Below are positions 1 to 8,847 of a stretch of DNA of 64,000 nucleotides, in pieces. The stretch is taken from NCBI RefSeq assembly GCF_916618895.1, contig NZ_OU745391.1:1860001-1924000 (forward strand), written 5' to 3'. The translations under genes and the position numbers were made by a program. The stretch comes from Pseudoclavibacter sp. Marseille-Q3772. Lineage in GTDB: Bacteria; Actinomycetota; Actinomycetes; Actinomycetales; Microbacteriaceae. The first letter of the stretch is position 1. Each line of letters starts with the position of its first letter. The notes beneath the pieces are model-generated. The model saw only the letters and a list, made by a program, of their open reading frames with translations. It did not search any database and was not told where the DNA came from.

Positions 1-819
1 GAAGGTGATGAGGTCGGGGACGACATCGTGTGCCGAGAATGCGAACCACTCGCCGGTGCGCCCGAATCCGGCCATGACTTCATCCAGGATCAGCACGATT
101 CCGTAGCGATCACAGATTTCCCGCACACCGCGCAAGTAACCGGCCGGTGGCACGAGCACTCCGGCGGTTCCGGGGACCGATTCGAGTAGGATCGCCGCAA
201 TCGTTTCGGCCCCTTCGGCGAGGATGGTTTGTTCAAGATGCTCCAGGGCACGTTCGCTCTCCTGGGCCTCGGTTTCCGCCCAGAATCGAGTGCGGTACAG
301 GTGCGGACCGAACACGTGCAGGTGGCCGCGCGCGTAGTCATTGGGGATGCGTCGCCAGTCGCCGGTGGCGACGATGGCAGCGCCGGTGTTGCCGTGATAC
401 GAGCGATAGTGCGAAATGACCTTGTCGCGTCCGGTGTAGCGGCGGGCCATTCGGATCGCGTTTTCGTTCGCGTCGGCACCGCCGTTGGTAAAGAACACCT
501 TCTTGAACCCCTCGGGCGCCAGCTCGAGGATGAGCTGTGCGGCGCGGGCTCGTGTGGCGTTGGCGTGTGCCGGGGCGATCGTAGTGAGCTGCTGTGCCTG
601 CTTGGTGATGGCAGCGACAACTGCGGGATGCTGGTGGCCAATATTGGTGTTCACCAGCTGACTTGAGAGATCCAGGTACTCGTTGCCGTCGTGGTCGATG
701 AGGGTCGAGGCGTGTCCGGTCTTGAACGCCAGCGGCGCGAGTGTTGCCTGCGCCGACCACGAGTGCAGTACGTGACTCGTGTCGTTGGCGATTACTTCGG
801 CATTGGTGAGTTCTGTCAT
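1..819 (-). CDS. Class III (PLP) aminotransferase, 3' end cut by the window edge
   Basis: Only the first 273 residues are in the window and the frame runs off position 1. The start is fixed by an AAGGGAG ribosome site just upstream of the ATG. The segment TNGGADANENAIRMARRYTG followed by SYHGNTGAA is typical of class III pyridoxal-phosphate transaminases (acetylornithine, GABA, putrescine or taurine-pyruvate types), as is the LILDEV segment near residue 250. The active-site lysine should lie beyond the edge. It is divergent from a PucR regulator and close to an acetylpolyamine-deacetylase-like gene, an aldehyde dehydrogenase and an amine-oxidase-like gene. A role in polyamine or omega-amino acid catabolism is therefore plausible, but the substrate is inferred. 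Confidence 0.88.
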   Translation of the reverse strand, partial: MTELTNAEVIANDTSHVLHSWSAQATLAPLAFKTGHASTLIDHDGNEYLDLSSQLVNTNIGHQHPAVVAAITKQAQQLTTIAPAHANATRARAAQLILELAPEGFKKVFFTNGGADANENAIRMARRYTGRDKVISHYRSYHGNTGAAIVATGDWRRIPNDYARGHLHVFGPHLYRTRFWAETEAQESERALEHLEQTILAEGAETIAAILLESVPGTAGVLVPPAGYLRGVREICDRYGIVLILDEVMAGFGRTGEWFAFSAHDVVPDLITF

Positions 820-929
820 GGTGCTCCCTTGCAACAGTGGTGACTGTGCCCAATGATTGCGCGACACCGCATCCGCAGAGCGTGCCGATTCCGTGAAGTG
901 CGCCGTGAAGTTTCGACAAATCCGCACCG

Positions 930-935
930 TAGGAT
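930..935 (+). promoter_or_regulatory. -10 box of a leaderless promoter for the PucR regulator
   Basis: TAGGAT ends six bases before the ATG at 942, so transcription would start at or next to the start codon. There is no purine-rich ribosome site. The same arrangement recurs at many genes in this window. No convincing -35 was seen. Confidence 0.5.
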
Positions 936-941
936 GGCTGG

Positions 942-2435
942 ATGCCACTCACGCTGCGCGAACTCATCAACACACCGGAGCTGAACCTCAAGCTCGTTGA
1001 GGGCGAGGAGAGCCCGAACCTCGAACACGAACTGTCCTGGGTGCATTCATCCGATCTACTCGACCCGACACCGTGGTTGGAGGCCGGACAATTGCTGCTC
1101 ACCGATGGCTCGCAGTTCACCGGCGAGTCAAGCGTGAGCGAGTATGTCGGGCGGCTACAGGATGCGGGGATCCTTGGGCTCGGGTATGCGGTCGGGGTGA
1201 TTTCTGATTTGGTGCCGGAAGAGCTCAGCGAAGCCTGTCGAACGGCCAACCTGCCGCTCATCGTTGTTACTGGGCGGATGCCGTTCATTCGGATTATTCG
1301 CTACGTTGCCGACCGGATCGCGGCCGACCGCAGCGCCCGAACGATGAAATCGATTGCCGCGCAGCGCGCAATTGCCCGCGCCGCTCTGCAACCGAATGGC
1401 CTTGCGGCAACCCTGCACGAGCTCGAAACACAGCTTGATTGCTGGGTCGCGCTCTACGACCAGCTGGGCCGGCCGATCCGCCTGCAAACCAAGCGTTCGG
1501 CCCCATCCAAACTCATCGACGACCTCTCCGCATCGGTTGCCGCGACGCTGCGCGGCGCCAAGCGCGCCAGTCGCACGCTCGACACCGAAGCCGGTGAAGT
1601 GACGCTGCAGACCATCGGTCGCACCGGGGCGCTGCTGGGCGCACTGGTGATCGGCAAATCGATCACCGGTGACTCGGAGAGCAATGACCTGGTCGCAAGC
1701 GTGCTCGGCATCGCAACCATTGCGATTGAGCAGCACCGAGTGCTCGATACGGCCCGGCATGAGCTTCGTCGCGGGGTGTTGGCGCTCCTTGAGGCGCAGG
1801 CGACGGATGCGGCTGTTGCGGCATTGCGGGCACTCGGCGGATGGGTGCCAGACGGCCCGGTCATGGTGTCGGCTGTTCGTGGCGTCAAGAATTGGCGGGC
1901 GACGCTCGGGGAATTGGAAGTACTGGCATCCGGCGGCGAGTTCGCCTTCGCCCAGGTGGGCGAGGAACTCGTCGTCGTCGAACCCGCTCAGCTGACCCCT
2001 CGGCCAAGCGCCGCAGCGTTCGAGGGACGCGAACTAGTAATTGGTGTGTCGCGCGCGGTCGAGCTGCGCGAGTTTGCCGAGGGACTGCGACAGGCACGAC
2101 AGGCGGCCGACCGGGCGCGCTGCGGGGAGCCGGTCGAGTTTGAAGCGCTGGCGCAATTGGGGATGTTCGCATGGCTGGAGGCTGCCGACGGCTCGGTGGC
2201 AGCACAGCGACTACTCGAGTCCGTGTATTCCCGCAGCGATGCGAAGGAACTGCTGCGCGACGTTCAGGTGTGGTTCGCACACAATTGCGCTTGGGATCCG
2301 GCGGCGCGCGAACTCGGGATGCACCGGCACACACTGCGCAGCCGCGTTGATCTGGTCGGGGAGCTGTGCCACCTCGACCTCAGCGATTTTGGTGCGCGCG
2401 CGGAGCTCTACGCGGCGCTGCAATTGCGAGGATGA
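942..2435 (+). CDS. PucR-family transcriptional regulator
   Basis: This 497-residue protein has the PucR layout. Residues 1-125 resemble the N-terminal purine-catabolism domain (LTLRELINTPELNLKLVEGE then LTDGSQF). A GGDEF-like or GAF-like middle follows. The C-terminal helix-turn-helix of the PucR/CdaR type lies at about residues 440-495, with the usual RELGMHRHTLRSRVDLV segment. Such proteins control purine, GABA, proline or polyamine catabolism, often a divergent operon. The divergent aminotransferase at 1-819 is the natural target. Transcription is probably leaderless. The effector cannot be told from the sequence. Confidence 0.9.
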   Translation: MPLTLRELINTPELNLKLVEGEESPNLEHELSWVHSSDLLDPTPWLEAGQLLLTDGSQFTGESSVSEYVGRLQDAGILGLGYAVGVISDLVPEELSEACRTANLPLIVVTGRMPFIRIIRYVADRIAADRSARTMKSIAAQRAIARAALQPNGLAATLHELETQLDCWVALYDQLGRPIRLQTKRSAPSKLIDDLSASVAATLRGAKRASRTLDTEAGEVTLQTIGRTGALLGALVIGKSITGDSESNDLVASVLGIATIAIEQHRVLDTARHELRRGVLALLEAQATDAAVAALRALGGWVPDGPVMVSAVRGVKNWRATLGELEVLASGGEFAFAQVGEELVVVEPAQLTPRPSAAAFEGRELVIGVSRAVELREFAEGLRQARQAADRARCGEPVEFEALAQLGMFAWLEAADGSVAAQRLLESVYSRSDAKELLRDVQVWFAHNCAWDPAARELGMHRHTLRSRVDLVGELCHLDLSDFGARAELYAALQLRG

Positions 2436-2445
2436 ATCACACCAG

Positions 2446-4539
2446 CTAGTGCGAGCGTGATCTCCACAACAACCAGACGAAATAAGGTGCGCCCAACAGG
2501 GCGACGATGAGTCCTGCTGGCACCTGAGCGGGCGCGATGACGGTGCGCCCAATAAGGTCGGCAACGCCTACGAGCACCGCCCCGAGCGTCAACGCAACGG
2601 GGATAACTCGGTCGTGCCGCGCGCCAACGAGGGCCCGGGCAGCGTGAGGAGCGACGAGCCCGACGAAACCAACCACTCCCACTGCGATCACACTCAGTGC
2701 AGCCAAGATTGCAGCGACCGTGAGTAAGAGCAGGCGTGAGCGCTCCAACCCCACCCCGAGTAGGCGCGGGGTGTCTTCATCCAGTGCGACGAGGTCGAGG
2801 TTTCGACGCTGGGCGAATACGACGGGCAGCGCTATGAGCAGCGCTATCGCGAGTGGAATCAGCTGCTCCCACGTGCGGCCGTAGGTAGTTCCCGAAAGCC
2901 AAGTAAAAATCTTCGGGGTATCCCAGGGGTTGCTCCGCAGAAGGAGGAACGTGGTCAGGGCAATCGTTCCATACGAGACGCCGATTCCGGTGAGAATGAA
3001 CCGGTCGGCGCTGATGCCCCCTCGCCAAGCGAGCACATAAACGAGAACGAAGGCCGCAAACGCGCCGATAATCGCCCCAACCAGCATCCCGAACATTGAA
3101 GCTGATGCGCTTGTGGTCACGAGTACCGCACCGAGCCCCGCGCCGCCGGTGATGCCTAGCAAGCTCGGTTCAGCAAGGGGGTTCCGGCTTACAGCTTGTG
3201 TGAGTGTACCGGCGAGTGCGAGGGCTGCTCCGGCGGTGATGGCAGCAACTACTCGCGGTGCACGTTCATCGAGCGCGAATGCGATCTGTGGGGGTGCCTC
3301 GCCTTGCATCCACAGTGCAACATCACCGGTGAGTAGACAGGTACTGCCGAGCAGGAGGCCGGCAACGATGGTGCCGGCAAGGAGGGCAATGCACAGCGTG
3401 AGCACGAGCGCAAAACGACTACGGCTGCGTGCACCAAAACGGATGCTCGGCGGCTGTCTTGTGGGGCCCGAGTCGCGTAACCGTCGCGCCATGAGCACGA
3501 GGATGATTGCTCCAAGGATGGTTGTTGCCACTCCGGTCGGAACCGCGAGTGCACCTTCGGGACCGATCAGTGCTCGCAACACCGCGTCGGCGAGGATCAC
3601 GAGAATCGCACCGACCAGGCCGGAAGTCGGGATGAGGAGCAGATGCCGATTGAGCGCGGGTACCCACCGCGACATGAGACGGGTGAGCACTGGCGCACCG
3701 AGCCCAACAAAACCAATTGGTCCCGCGAGTGTGAGCGCCGTGGCAGTGAGCATGGTGGCGATTAACAGGCCGGCGATACGTGTCTTGCGAACAGGGATGC
3801 CTAGGGCTGACGCCGAATCGTCACCGAGCGTCAAGATGTCGAGGTTTCTTGCGAGCAACAGGGCAAGCGTGAGCGCGATTAGCGTGATGGGCGCAGAATG
3901 GAGGAAAGCATTAATGCTCAGTTGCGACAGACTGCCGCTTCCCCAAGCAAGTAGGCCCTTGGTCTCCTCTTGAAACAGGATGAGCAGGGTCGAGGTCGCC
4001 GCCTGACACGCCATCGCGAGTGCTGAGCCGGCGAGTACGAGCCGCGTGGTTGATGATCCGGCGCCGCCGGCAAGTCCAAGCACCAGGGCTGCCGCGCCGA
4101 GTCCGCCAACAAATGCGACGCTGCCAGTTGCCCAGATCGGTACGGTGACCCCGAAGGCAGCCACTGCCGTCACGGCAAGATGAGCGCCGGCAGTAACGCC
4201 GAGAGTATCGGGTGCGGCGAGTGCGTTTCGAGACAGGGATTGCATGAGCGCACCCGCTGCGCCCAGCGCAATGCCGACGGCTGCGCCTGCCGCGAGGCGA
4301 GGTAGGCGGGAACCGAAGAAAAGGTCGCTGTCTACGAGTAGCGCGCCGCTGGTGCCCTGCATGAGATGCCACAGGCTGGTGAGTGCCAGCAGGAGCAGCA
4401 GGGCGCACAACGCCACAGCTGCGTTCGCTGAAAACCCTGAATGATGCTCAGTTCCCCTCGATCTGGAATCCATTGCCGAGAGTTCAGTTACTTCCGAGGT
4501 ATTAGTGAGCGAAGTGCTCGTTGCCGCCGACTTTCGCAC
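2446..4539 (-). CDS. Fused iron-siderophore ABC transporter permease (FhuB-like, two FecCD halves)
   Basis: A 697-residue protein with two consecutive FecCD-type permease halves, roughly residues 40-355 and 375-697. Each half carries the family motif after its first helices: GALMQSLSRNALAAPDTLG in the first and GTLTQAVSRNPLAEPSLLG in the second. About twenty hydrophobic helices are expected. The usual iron importer uses two separate subunits; a single fused chain as in FhuB is less common. The start is GTG, six bases after the stop of the binding-protein gene, so it is co-transcribed as the last gene of the ATPase/binding protein/permease operon. Iron control is expected through the DtxR box at 6483-6501. 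Confidence 0.93.
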   Translation of the reverse strand: MRKSAATSTSLTNTSEVTELSAMDSRSRGTEHHSGFSANAAVALCALLLLLALTSLWHLMQGTSGALLVDSDLFFGSRLPRLAAGAAVGIALGAAGALMQSLSRNALAAPDTLGVTAGAHLAVTAVAAFGVTVPIWATGSVAFVGGLGAAALVLGLAGGAGSSTTRLVLAGSALAMACQAATSTLLILFQEETKGLLAWGSGSLSQLSINAFLHSAPITLIALTLALLLARNLDILTLGDDSASALGIPVRKTRIAGLLIATMLTATALTLAGPIGFVGLGAPVLTRLMSRWVPALNRHLLLIPTSGLVGAILVILADAVLRALIGPEGALAVPTGVATTILGAIILVLMARRLRDSGPTRQPPSIRFGARSRSRFALVLTLCIALLAGTIVAGLLLGSTCLLTGDVALWMQGEAPPQIAFALDERAPRVVAAITAGAALALAGTLTQAVSRNPLAEPSLLGITGGAGLGAVLVTTSASASMFGMLVGAIIGAFAAFVLVYVLAWRGGISADRFILTGIGVSYGTIALTTFLLLRSNPWDTPKIFTWLSGTTYGRTWEQLIPLAIALLIALPVVFAQRRNLDLVALDEDTPRLLGVGLERSRLLLLTVAAILAALSVIAVGVVGFVGLVAPHAARALVGARHDRVIPVALTLGAVLVGVADLIGRTVIAPAQVPAGLIVALLGAPYFVWLLWRSRSH

Positions 4540-4545
4540 GACGGT

Positions 4546-5574
4546 TTACTTGGTGATGACGTCGACGTAGGCGTCGATGATCTGTTGTGCGGACCGCGGG
4601 CCGCCGAAGGTCCAGATGCCCTTGGGGAAGGAATGCACTCGGCCTTCTTTGACTGCGGGAATGGATTTCCAGGCGGGGTTGTCGGCTGCAGAGGCAAGGA
4701 AATGATCGTTGGTCTCGGCGGCGACACTGGTGTGCAAGATGGTGGCATCGCCGATTGTGGTCATACCTTCAATGTCGGTGGTGCCCAGACCGTAGACGGA
4801 GTCCGTGTCCCCAGTCCATGCGTTCTCGAGTCCCAATCGTGTGCCGATCGCGCCAACCAGTGAGCCATCACCGAACAGACGCAACGAGACGTTACCGCCA
4901 TCGACCCAGCCGTCGAGGTAGACGAATTCTGTAATTGCCGGTTCGGTGGCCGCGATCTCGGTTTCGGCCTCCTGCAAATGGGTTTGGAATTCTTCCGTGA
5001 CGATTTTGGCACGCTCTTCACGGCCGGTTGCCTGTGCGATGAGGTCAAACGTCGACAGCATCTTGGCAATCGGATCGTTGCTATCGGCACCAATCGTGGC
5101 GAGAACAGGGATGCCATAGTGTTCAAGCTGACCAATAATCGGGTCGTCTGCAGCGGTTGCCTCAACGATCACGAGGTCGGGCTGCGTGCTGACGAGGGTA
5201 TCGAGGTTGGGTTCTTGGCGAGTGCCCACATCGACTACACCCGCAGGCAGAGTTTCGGCGGTCACCCAGGTGCTGAAGCCCTTAGCGTCTGCGACTGCGA
5301 CGGGGCTGATGCAGAGTGTGAGGACATCTTCGATCTGCTGCCATTCCAGCACAGCAACTCGTTGGGCTGGTTCGTCGAGGTGAACGGTTCGGCCAAAGTC
5401 GTCGGTGAGCTCAACCGCGCCGGTAGACGTTTTGGTGGTGTCGCTGTCGCATCCGGCCGCATTGCTGCTGAGCGTTTGGCCCTCCGACTGGGATGGGGCT
5501 GATGTTGTGCCGCAACCAGCGAGCACGATGGTCATGGCGCTGAACATGGCGGCGAGAATGAAGGGTTTGCGCAT
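4546..5574 (-). CDS. Iron-siderophore ABC transporter substrate-binding lipoprotein
   Basis: I place the start at the ATG encoding MRKPFILAAM, which has a GGAG ribosome site nine bases upstream; a longer frame adds seven residues. Residues 1-20 are a lipoprotein signal ending in LAGC with Cys21 as the lipidated residue. The body has the FecB/FhuD fold signature: RVAVLEWQQIEDVLTLCISP early, then a DLVIVEATAADDP segment and a C-terminal GIWTFGGPRSAQQIIDAY. It captures a ferric siderophore outside the membrane and hands it to the fused permease encoded just downstream. The exact siderophore is unknown. Confidence 0.92.
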   Translation of the reverse strand: MRKPFILAAMFSAMTIVLAGCGTTSAPSQSEGQTLSSNAAGCDSDTTKTSTGAVELTDDFGRTVHLDEPAQRVAVLEWQQIEDVLTLCISPVAVADAKGFSTWVTAETLPAGVVDVGTRQEPNLDTLVSTQPDLVIVEATAADDPIIGQLEHYGIPVLATIGADSNDPIAKMLSTFDLIAQATGREERAKIVTEEFQTHLQEAETEIAATEPAITEFVYLDGWVDGGNVSLRLFGDGSLVGAIGTRLGLENAWTGDTDSVYGLGTTDIEGMTTIGDATILHTSVAAETNDHFLASAADNPAWKSIPAVKEGRVHSFPKGIWTFGGPRSAQQIIDAYVDVITK

Positions 5575-5591
5575 TTGAACTCCAGAGTGAG

Positions 5592-5610
5592 GCACCCGTT
5601 GTGCGGGTGC
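5592..5610. other. Small hairpin between ATPase and binding-protein genes
   Basis: GCACCCG and CGGGTGC form a 7-bp stem around a 5-nt loop in the 54-base gap between the ATPase stop and the binding-protein start. It has no T-run, so it is more likely an mRNA-stability or partial-attenuation element than a terminator. Confidence 0.35.
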
Positions 5611-5628
5611 ATGGGGATAAGGGATGGG

Positions 5629-6480
5629 CTAGGCAGATAGCGTTAGGAGTGGTTTTCGACCTCGAGCATGGTGGCGACCTCTCGGAGCGATGCGGACGCA
5701 GCCACTTGTGGTGTCATGACTCGTGTCGATGGTCAGTCCGTAGGCTTGTGAGAGATGCTCGCTCGTGAGCACCTGTTCCGGCGTTCCAGTAGCGCGAACC
5801 TGCCCGTTATGCATAAGCACGACCTGGTCGGCGACAGTGGCTGCCTGATTGAGGTCGTGGAGGACAACGCCGAGTGCTGTGCCGCGATCGGCGAGATCGC
5901 GAACAAGGTCGAGCGTTTCAACCTGATAACGCAGATCGAGGTGGTTGGTGGGTTCATCGAGCAGCAGGACACCGGTGTCTTGTGCCAGGGATGTCGCGAG
6001 CCAGACACGCTGCAATTCGCCGCCGGATAGTTCGTCAACTGGCCGATCGGCCATCAGTGTGAGGCCCGTAAGGTCGAGGGCGCGGTTGATGGCTTCGCGG
6101 TCGGTGTCGGTCAGGCCCGCGAATCGGCTTCGATGGGGGTGGCGACCGTACGCCACTACGTCGTGGACGGCGAGCCCTGAGGGATGCGGGCGAGACTGAG
6201 AGAGCATTGCCACGATGCGTGCGAATTCGCGTGCTGAGTACGCGGTTGTGTCTTCGCCTCCGATCTGCACACGGCCAGCATCAATGCGGTGCAGGCGAGC
6301 CAGTGCTCGCAGCACCGTCGACTTCCCGCTTCCGTTGGGGCCGATCAAAGCGGTGACAAGTCCGGGTCGCAATCGCAGTGAAGCGTTCTGCACGACGGGG
6401 GTGCGGCCGTAACTCAGGGTCAGTGTTTCGGCACTGAGGTCGCCGGCGATATCAGCATGCGAAGAAGAGGAACTATTCAT
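5629..6480 (-). CDS. Iron-siderophore ABC transporter ATP-binding protein (FecE/FhuC-like)
   Basis: 283 residues with a complete ABC cassette: Walker A GPNGSGKST at about residue 47, Q-loop in MLSQSRPHP, signature LSGGELQRV, Walker B LLLDEPTNHLD and an H-loop in VVLHDLNQA. The VAYGRHPHRSRF segment is typical of siderophore importers. The ATG at 6480 abuts the DtxR-type iron box, with no room for a ribosome site, so translation is probably leaderless. It is the first gene of the iron importer operon and is divergent from a siderophore-interacting reductase. Confidence 0.94.
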   Translation of the reverse strand: MNSSSSSHADIAGDLSAETLTLSYGRTPVVQNASLRLRPGLVTALIGPNGSGKSTVLRALARLHRIDAGRVQIGGEDTTAYSAREFARIVAMLSQSRPHPSGLAVHDVVAYGRHPHRSRFAGLTDTDREAINRALDLTGLTLMADRPVDELSGGELQRVWLATSLAQDTGVLLLDEPTNHLDLRYQVETLDLVRDLADRGTALGVVLHDLNQAATVADQVVLMHNGQVRATGTPEQVLTSEHLSQAYGLTIDTSHDTTSGCVRIAPRGRHHARGRKPLLTLSA

Positions 6481-6482
6481 AG

Positions 6483-6501
6483 TTAGGTAAGCCTAACCTA
6501 A
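6483..6501. promoter_or_regulatory. DtxR/IdeR iron box between divergent siderophore genes
   Basis: TTAGGTAAGCCTAACCTAA matches the established DtxR/IdeR consensus TTAGGTTAGSCTAACCTAA at all but one position. It lies in the 40-bp gap between the ATPase start (6480) and the reductase start (6521). It overlaps the -10 region of one promoter and the -35 region of the other, so one repressor site should shut off both directions when iron is plentiful. Confidence 0.9.
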
Positions 6502-6508
6502 TTCTGGA

Positions 6509-6514
6509 TATAGT
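6509..6514 (+). promoter_or_regulatory. -10 box for the siderophore-interacting protein gene
   Basis: TATAGT ends six bases before the GTG start at 6521. This suggests a leaderless transcript whose -35 region sits inside the iron box. Confidence 0.5.
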
Positions 6515-6520
6515 GAAACC

Positions 6521-7438
6521 GTGAATGTACAGCCCCACCACTGCTTCAATACTGTCGTTGCTCGTGTCGTTCGGCTGAGCCCACACTTTGTGCGGGTGAC
6601 GTTTACCGGCGACGAGCTTGCGCACTTTTGTGTTGACGGTCCCGACCAACGAATCAAACTCATGCTCCCGTTACCTGATGGTTCGGTTACTGATGTTGGG
6701 CAGCTTGACGAAACCACACCGGTTCGTGAGTGGTACACGCGGTGGCGGATGCTGCCAGATACGGATCGCAATCCATTACGGACTTACACCGTGCGAGCGT
6801 GGCGGCCGGAACTGCGCGAAATCGATGTCGACTTTGTACTTCACGGCATCCACGGCCCTGCCTCGGCCTGGGCATCGAGCGCTGTTCCAGGTCAGCAGAT
6901 GGTGGTGATTGGCCCAGACGCGCGTGCGAAGGATCGGGGCGGTTTCGAATGGAAACCGGGCGCCGCTACGAACGTGCTCATCGGGGGTGACGAAACTGCC
7001 GGTCCTGCGATCTGTGCCATTGTTGAGTCCTTGCCACAAGCAGTGCGAGGCGACGTATTCATCGAGGTACCGACGGCCGCAGATGCAATGCCGCTGACAA
7101 CATCCGCGGGGATAAACATTTCTTGGCTCGCTAGGAACGATGCCAGCCATGGTGAACGGCTCGGCGCGGCGATTCGTGAGTGGGGAAGCCGCCGACTATC
7201 GACCGGATGCGGCGATCACCTAGCATCCCCGGGGCAGGCATACCCATTCGAGGAATCCGACGCGAGCGAAACGCTGTGGGAGGTTCCGGAGCAGTCGTCA
7301 AGCGCGGAGTATGCCTGGTTGGCAGGTGAATCTAGAACGATCACAGCGCTGCGGAGATATCTTGTGCGTGACCTCAACATCGACCGCGGTTCGGTTGCCT
7401 TCATGGGGTACTGGCGTCTCGGTCGCGCCGAAAGCTGA
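6521..7438 (+). CDS. Siderophore-interacting protein (FAD-dependent ferric-siderophore reductase)
   Basis: A 305-residue protein of the SIP/ViuB family. The N-terminal half has the FAD-binding barrel motif RTYTVRAWRPELREIDVDFVLHG in split form around residues 86-110 (positions 6778-6850). The C-terminal half has the NAD(P)H-binding SIP domain and ends in the family-typical MGYWRLGRAE. These cytoplasmic enzymes reduce ferric siderophores to release iron. The GTG start has no ribosome site but sits just behind a TATAGT box. It is divergent from the siderophore importer and shares its DtxR box, so both should be induced by iron limitation. Confidence 0.92.
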   Translation: MNVQPHHCFNTVVARVVRLSPHFVRVTFTGDELAHFCVDGPDQRIKLMLPLPDGSVTDVGQLDETTPVREWYTRWRMLPDTDRNPLRTYTVRAWRPELREIDVDFVLHGIHGPASAWASSAVPGQQMVVIGPDARAKDRGGFEWKPGAATNVLIGGDETAGPAICAIVESLPQAVRGDVFIEVPTAADAMPLTTSAGINISWLARNDASHGERLGAAIREWGSRRLSTGCGDHLASPGQAYPFEESDASETLWEVPEQSSSAEYAWLAGESRTITALRRYLVRDLNIDRGSVAFMGYWRLGRAES

Positions 7439-7544
7439 GATTAAGCCACCTGTGCCGCTGTTGTCGTGCCGTTTCGCTGTTTCTTGCATCGACGCAAATA
7501 CTTCGTGATCTTGAGCCGGGTAGAGTGCCGTACACCCCTACGGC

Positions 7545-7557
7545 TGCCAACTTGGCA
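7545..7557. promoter_or_regulatory. Operator-like palindrome upstream of the deacetylase gene
   Basis: TGCCAACTTGGCA has 6-bp arms around one central base and lies 69 bases before the ATG at 7626. This 187-bp gap also has a short CCGTA/TACGG inverted repeat at 7529-7543. The palindrome is a candidate repressor site; the cognate regulator is unknown. Confidence 0.35.
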
Positions 7558-7625
7558 CGTTGTCGATGCCGATAGGCGGGTGGAATAGTTCCACTTGACA
7601 CAACGAAGTGAAATGAGGATGCACT

Positions 7626-8753
7626 ATGGCCGCAATTCGGCGAACTGGATATGTCTGGGACGAGAGCTTTGCCTGGCATAACACGGGCAATACGGCTGCG
7701 ATCTGGCCACCGAGCCCCGTTGTGCAGCCGATCGAGGCGTTTGAGAACCCCGCGACAAAGGCGCGCTTGGCGAGCCTTATCGAAGTGAGCCGGCTCGGAG
7801 AGCAGCTCATCCGCCGAGGAACTCGGCTCGCGACTGACGAAGAGCTGCTTCGCGTCCACGATGGCGAGTACCTGCAGCGGCTTGCGCGGGAAAGTGAGCA
7901 CCTTGGTGGGGAAGGCGGCGATGGCGAGACGATCTTCGGTGTCGGCTCCTACGAGATCGCTCGCCGCGCCGCGGGCTCGCTGATTGACCTGACGGATGCG
8001 GTGCTGAGCGGTGAACTCGATAACGCCTATGCGCTCGTTCGCCCACCGGGGCACCACGCCGAACCGGATCGTGGCCGCGGATACTGCCTTCTCGCCAATG
8101 TGCCGATTGCGATCGAGCACGCCCGTCAGGTTCGCGGCGTCGAGCGCGTGGCCATCGTCGACTACGACGTCCACCACGGAAACGGCGCGGAGCGCATCTA
8201 CTGGACGGATGGCGATGTGCTGAACATCTCCATCCACCAAGACCAGCTCTTCCCCGAAAACTCCGGCGAGATGGAAAAGAACGGTGAGGGTGCAGGTGCG
8301 GGTGCAAACCTCAACATCCCGCTCCCAGCCGGTAGCGGTCACGGGGCGTACCTCGAAACCTTCCGGCAGGTGGTCTACCCGGCACTGGCACAGTTCCAGC
8401 CCGACCTCATCATGGTCTCCAGCGGTTTTGACCCGTCGATGCTCGATCCGCTCGGCTGCATGTCGGTGACGTCCGAGGGCTTCCGGGAGATGGCACGCCT
8501 GCTACTCGAATGGGCTGACGAGCTGTGCGAGGGACGGGTGGTGTTCTCGCATGAGGGTGGCTATTCGCCGGTGTACGTGCCGTTCTGCGGACTGGCCGTG
8601 ATCGAGGAGCTCTCCGGACACCGCACCGAGGTCACCGACCCGTTCGCATCCGGATGGGCAAATAATCCGGTACACCAGCTGCGTGACGATCAGCAGGCGG
8701 TTATTCAGCAAGCTGCCGAGCTCGTTCGCAAGGTTCCTGCCCGAGCGAACTAA
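7626..8753 (+). CDS. Class II histone-deacetylase-like enzyme (acetylpolyamine amidohydrolase family)
   Basis: 375 residues with the zinc-dependent arginase/deacetylase signatures. RPPGHHAEPDRGRGYC carries the paired active-site histidines (143 and 144). IVDYDVHHGNG supplies the metal ligands Asp181 and His183, and SSGFDPSMLDPLG supplies the later aspartate. Bacterial relatives remove acetyl groups from acetylpolyamines or other acetylated amines in the cytoplasm. Neighbouring aminotransferase, aldehyde dehydrogenase and amine-oxidase-like genes support acetylpolyamine as substrate, but that is inference; protein deacetylation is an alternative. A strong hairpin terminator follows. Confidence 0.88.
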   Translation: MAAIRRTGYVWDESFAWHNTGNTAAIWPPSPVVQPIEAFENPATKARLASLIEVSRLGEQLIRRGTRLATDEELLRVHDGEYLQRLARESEHLGGEGGDGETIFGVGSYEIARRAAGSLIDLTDAVLSGELDNAYALVRPPGHHAEPDRGRGYCLLANVPIAIEHARQVRGVERVAIVDYDVHHGNGAERIYWTDGDVLNISIHQDQLFPENSGEMEKNGEGAGAGANLNIPLPAGSGHGAYLETFRQVVYPALAQFQPDLIMVSSGFDPSMLDPLGCMSVTSEGFREMARLLLEWADELCEGRVVFSHEGGYSPVYVPFCGLAVIEELSGHRTEVTDPFASGWANNPVHQLRDDQQAVIQQAAELVRKVPARAN

Positions 8754-8800
8754 CACCGGGTACCGCATCCGCTCGGTCGAACGGCGGTGCGATACAAGAA

Positions 8801-8833
8801 TGCGGCTGCAGTGTGCGATTCACTGCAGCCGCA
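8801..8833. terminator. Bidirectional hairpin terminator between convergent genes
   Basis: TGCGGCTGCAGTG pairs perfectly with CACTGCAGCCGCA around a 7-base loop. It lies between the deacetylase stop (8753) and the dehydrogenase stop (8848), which converge on it. Confidence 0.75.
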
Positions 8834-8847
8834 TGTATTGCTAGGGT

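Noticed and set aside
338..1288. Long minus-strand frame of 316 codons
   Set aside because: It lies opposite the aminotransferase and PucR genes in another frame, is rich in Ser, Arg and His with no motif, and is a GC-driven shadow.
3113..3973. Plus-strand frame of 286 codons across the iron permease
   Set aside because: Composition is Ser/Ala/Arg-rich without domains; the opposite strand encodes a clear FecCD permease.
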